Positions 5,470-6,675 of a DNA stretch of 6,675 bases are shown here, piece by piece. Each line of letters starts with the position of its first letter. Position 1 is the stretch's first letter. The position numbers and the translations under genes were made by a program. Location of the stretch: NCBI GenBank assembly GCA_030830765.1, contig JAURMJ010000150.1, forward strand, positions 1 to 6,675, given 5' to 3'. Source of the DNA: Quisquiliibacterium sp. Lineage in GTDB: Bacteria; Pseudomonadota; Gammaproteobacteria; Burkholderiales; Burkholderiaceae_E. The notes beneath the pieces are model-generated. The model searched no databases, was not told where the DNA came from, and saw only the letters and a program-made list of their open reading frames with translations.

Positions 5470-6301
5470 AGAATTCCAGCATCAGTGGCTGGTGGTCCGA
5501 GGCATTGGTGCTGGTGTCGACCACCAGGCGACCGAGTGATCTGCGCAAGCCGTCAGTCAGGAAAAAATAGTCACGGCAATGGGCGCCCATCGGCCACTGA
5601 TCATGATCAAAAATCCCGCAGGTGGGTGCATGCGGGCTCTCGGGATGAATCAGCCGCCAGGCGTCATGGAAACGGGGCTCTTGCGCGATCGGTTCGGACA
5701 GCATCGCAACGTATTCCGGCGAATCGACTTCCATGTTGAAGTCTCCGCAAATCAGGCAATCCTGTGCCCGGCCGATATCGGAATAAGGGCCATTTGCTGG
5801 GTAAGCTGGTGGTGATAAGCGGTTGGCCGCGATCTCCTGATGGATCTGCCGCAGTCTGAGCACCTGCGCCAGGCGCTGCGAGGCCGAATGAAATTCCAGG
5901 TGTGTATTGACCACTCTGAGCGGTCCGGTCTCAGCGTGAACGTTCAGTTCGATTGCCTGGCGCTGCATATGACGTCTGCCGGGCGCAGGGGGTTGCGGCA
6001 GCGCGTGACACACCGTGGAAAGAATGGGCAGTCGCGTCAGGCTAAGGTTGCCGAAGGCCCATTCGCCGGTCTGAACCGCCGGGCCGAAAATGGCACGGTA
6101 TTCCGGAAATCGGGTTGCGATCTCGGCCACCTGGTCACTTGCAGGCAGGTCTTCATGCAGGCGCTGATGACGCGAGACTTCCTGCAGGCAGATGACGTCC
6201 GGGGTGCCCATCGACCGGATCACCTCGGCAATCCGATCCAGGCTGATGACGTTGTCTACGCCTTTGCCGTTCTGAATGTTCCAGGATAGAACGCAGGTCA
6301 T
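5468..6301 (-). CDS. Endonuclease/exonuclease/phosphatase (EEP) family hydrolase
   Basis: EEP proteins are metal-dependent phosphoesterases that cleave DNA, phosphodiester lipids or sugar and inositol phosphates. The 277-residue product is one complete domain with the motifs in order: N8 in LSWNIQNGKG, E41 in CLQEV, GN85 with LSLTRLP, N132/H134 in VNTHLEFH, D187/N189 in CGDFNMEVD, D244 in CRDYFF and D269/H270 in SDHQP. All expected metal and catalytic residues are present. There is no signal peptide, so it should act in the cytoplasm. Its ATG (6301) overlaps the stop of the ABC permease gene as ATGA, and there is no clear separate ribosome binding site, so translation is probably coupled. This links it to solute uptake: a phosphodiesterase acting on an imported compound is more likely than DNA repair, but the substrate is not shown by the sequence. 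Confidence 0.9.
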   Translation of the reverse strand: MTCVLSWNIQNGKGVDNVISLDRIAEVIRSMGTPDVICLQEVSRHQRLHEDLPASDQVAEIATRFPEYRAIFGPAVQTGEWAFGNLSLTRLPILSTVCHALPQPPAPGRRHMQRQAIELNVHAETGPLRVVNTHLEFHSASQRLAQVLRLRQIHQEIAANRLSPPAYPANGPYSDIGRAQDCLICGDFNMEVDSPEYVAMLSEPIAQEPRFHDAWRLIHPESPHAPTCGIFDHDQWPMGAHCRDYFFLTDGLRRSLGRLVVDTSTNASDHQPLMLEF

Positions 6302-6675
6302 TTGATGCCAGCATGCATGAACGATTGCACAAACTGTCGCTGAAACAGCAGGAAGGCAATCAGCAGCGGCGCGACCGACAGCAGCGTGGCCGCGGAAACA
6401 ATCGACCAGTCGACTCCGGATTCCGGTGCACCGAAAACACCCAGGCCGACTGTCAGCGGTCTTTTTTCAACCGAGTTGGTGATGACCAGCGGCCACAGGA
6501 AATTGTTCCAGTGGTGGCTGATCGACACCAGACCGTAGGCAATGTAGGTCGGCCGAGCCAGTGGTACATAGACCCGCATCAGTATTCCGAATGCACCGCA
6601 CCCTTCTAGACGGGCGGCTTCTTCAAGCTCCTTGGGAATCGATTTGAATGCCTGGCGCAGCAGGAAGATGCCGAA
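6298..6675 (-). CDS. Carbohydrate/glycerol-3-phosphate-type ABC transporter permease (C-terminal part)
   Basis: This is the inner-membrane permease of a binding-protein-dependent importer of the MalG/UgpE group (CUT1 family). The visible 125 residues start inside the gene at the right edge. They contain the EAA loop that docks on the ATPase (EEAARLEGCGAFGILMRVYVPL, with the conserved Gly and Pro), then two hydrophobic segments, YIAYGLVSISHHWNNFLWPLVI and a second around VSAATLLSVAPLLIAFLLFQ, ending QRQFVQSFMHAGIK. The pattern WNxFLWPL, the W-[ST] before the last helix and the QR-FV near the end resemble UgpE, but specificity cannot be fixed without the binding protein. The stop TGA overlaps the EEP start by 4 nt. 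The N-terminal half, partner permease, ATPase and binding protein should lie beyond the right edge. Confidence 0.92.
   Translation of the reverse strand, partial: FGIFLLRQAFKSIPKELEEAARLEGCGAFGILMRVYVPLARPTYIAYGLVSISHHWNNFLWPLVITNSVEKRPLTVGLGVFGAPESGVDWSIVSAATLLSVAPLLIAFLLFQRQFVQSFMHAGIK

Overview
This is a bacterial chromosomal window of about 60% GC, dense with genes and with short spacers. The protein style, above all an AcnD-type methylaconitase, a class I old yellow enzyme and a Ugp-like sugar ABC permease, suggests a proteobacterium. Burkholderiales or a relative is most likely. This is inferred from protein recognition only; there is no rRNA or tRNA in the window to confirm it. I see no mobile element, CRISPR array or phage gene.

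Layout, left to right: (1) 1-2242, minus strand: acnD, Fe/S-dependent 2-methylcitrate dehydratase, cut by the left edge (747 codons visible, C-terminus missing). (2) 2243-2418: divergent intergenic region. (3) 2419-3249, plus strand: TauD/TfdA-type Fe(II)/2-oxoglutarate dioxygenase with a complete facial triad. (4) 3250-3443: a 194-bp spacer rich in hairpins, ending in a clear rho-independent terminator that works on the minus strand. (5) 3444-4613, minus: old yellow enzyme family FMN oxidoreductase with a TTG start. (6) 4614-4863: regulatory spacer with a good promoter and an inverted repeat over its -35 box, a 15-bp palindrome, a long hairpin and a doubtful 38-codon ORF. (7) 4864-5334, minus: VOC-superfamily protein resembling methylmalonyl-CoA epimerase but with altered metal ligands. 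(8) 5335-5467: spacer with an RNA stem-loop whose loop carries an anti-Shine-Dalgarno sequence. (9) 5468-6301, minus: endonuclease/exonuclease/phosphatase (EEP) family hydrolase. (10) 6298-6675, minus: the last 125 codons of a carbohydrate/glycerol-3-phosphate-type ABC permease, cut by the right edge and overlapping the EEP start by 4 nt.

Working together: the permease and EEP genes are clearly one transcription and translation unit, so the EEP protein probably acts on imported phosphodiester or phosphoester substrate, or on something tied to that uptake. The VOC and old yellow enzyme genes follow on the same strand, but each has a sizeable spacer with its own signals, so they may be separately controlled. 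acnD belongs to the 2-methylcitrate cycle of propionyl-CoA oxidation; its usual partner prpF, if present, would lie past the left edge, and prpB/prpC are not in their common place upstream. The dioxygenase stands alone, divergent from acnD and convergent with the oxidoreductase. I did not find a clearly new multigene system. The most unusual material is RNA-level: the tandem-hairpin 3' region at 3261-3343 and the anti-SD loop at 5411-5469.
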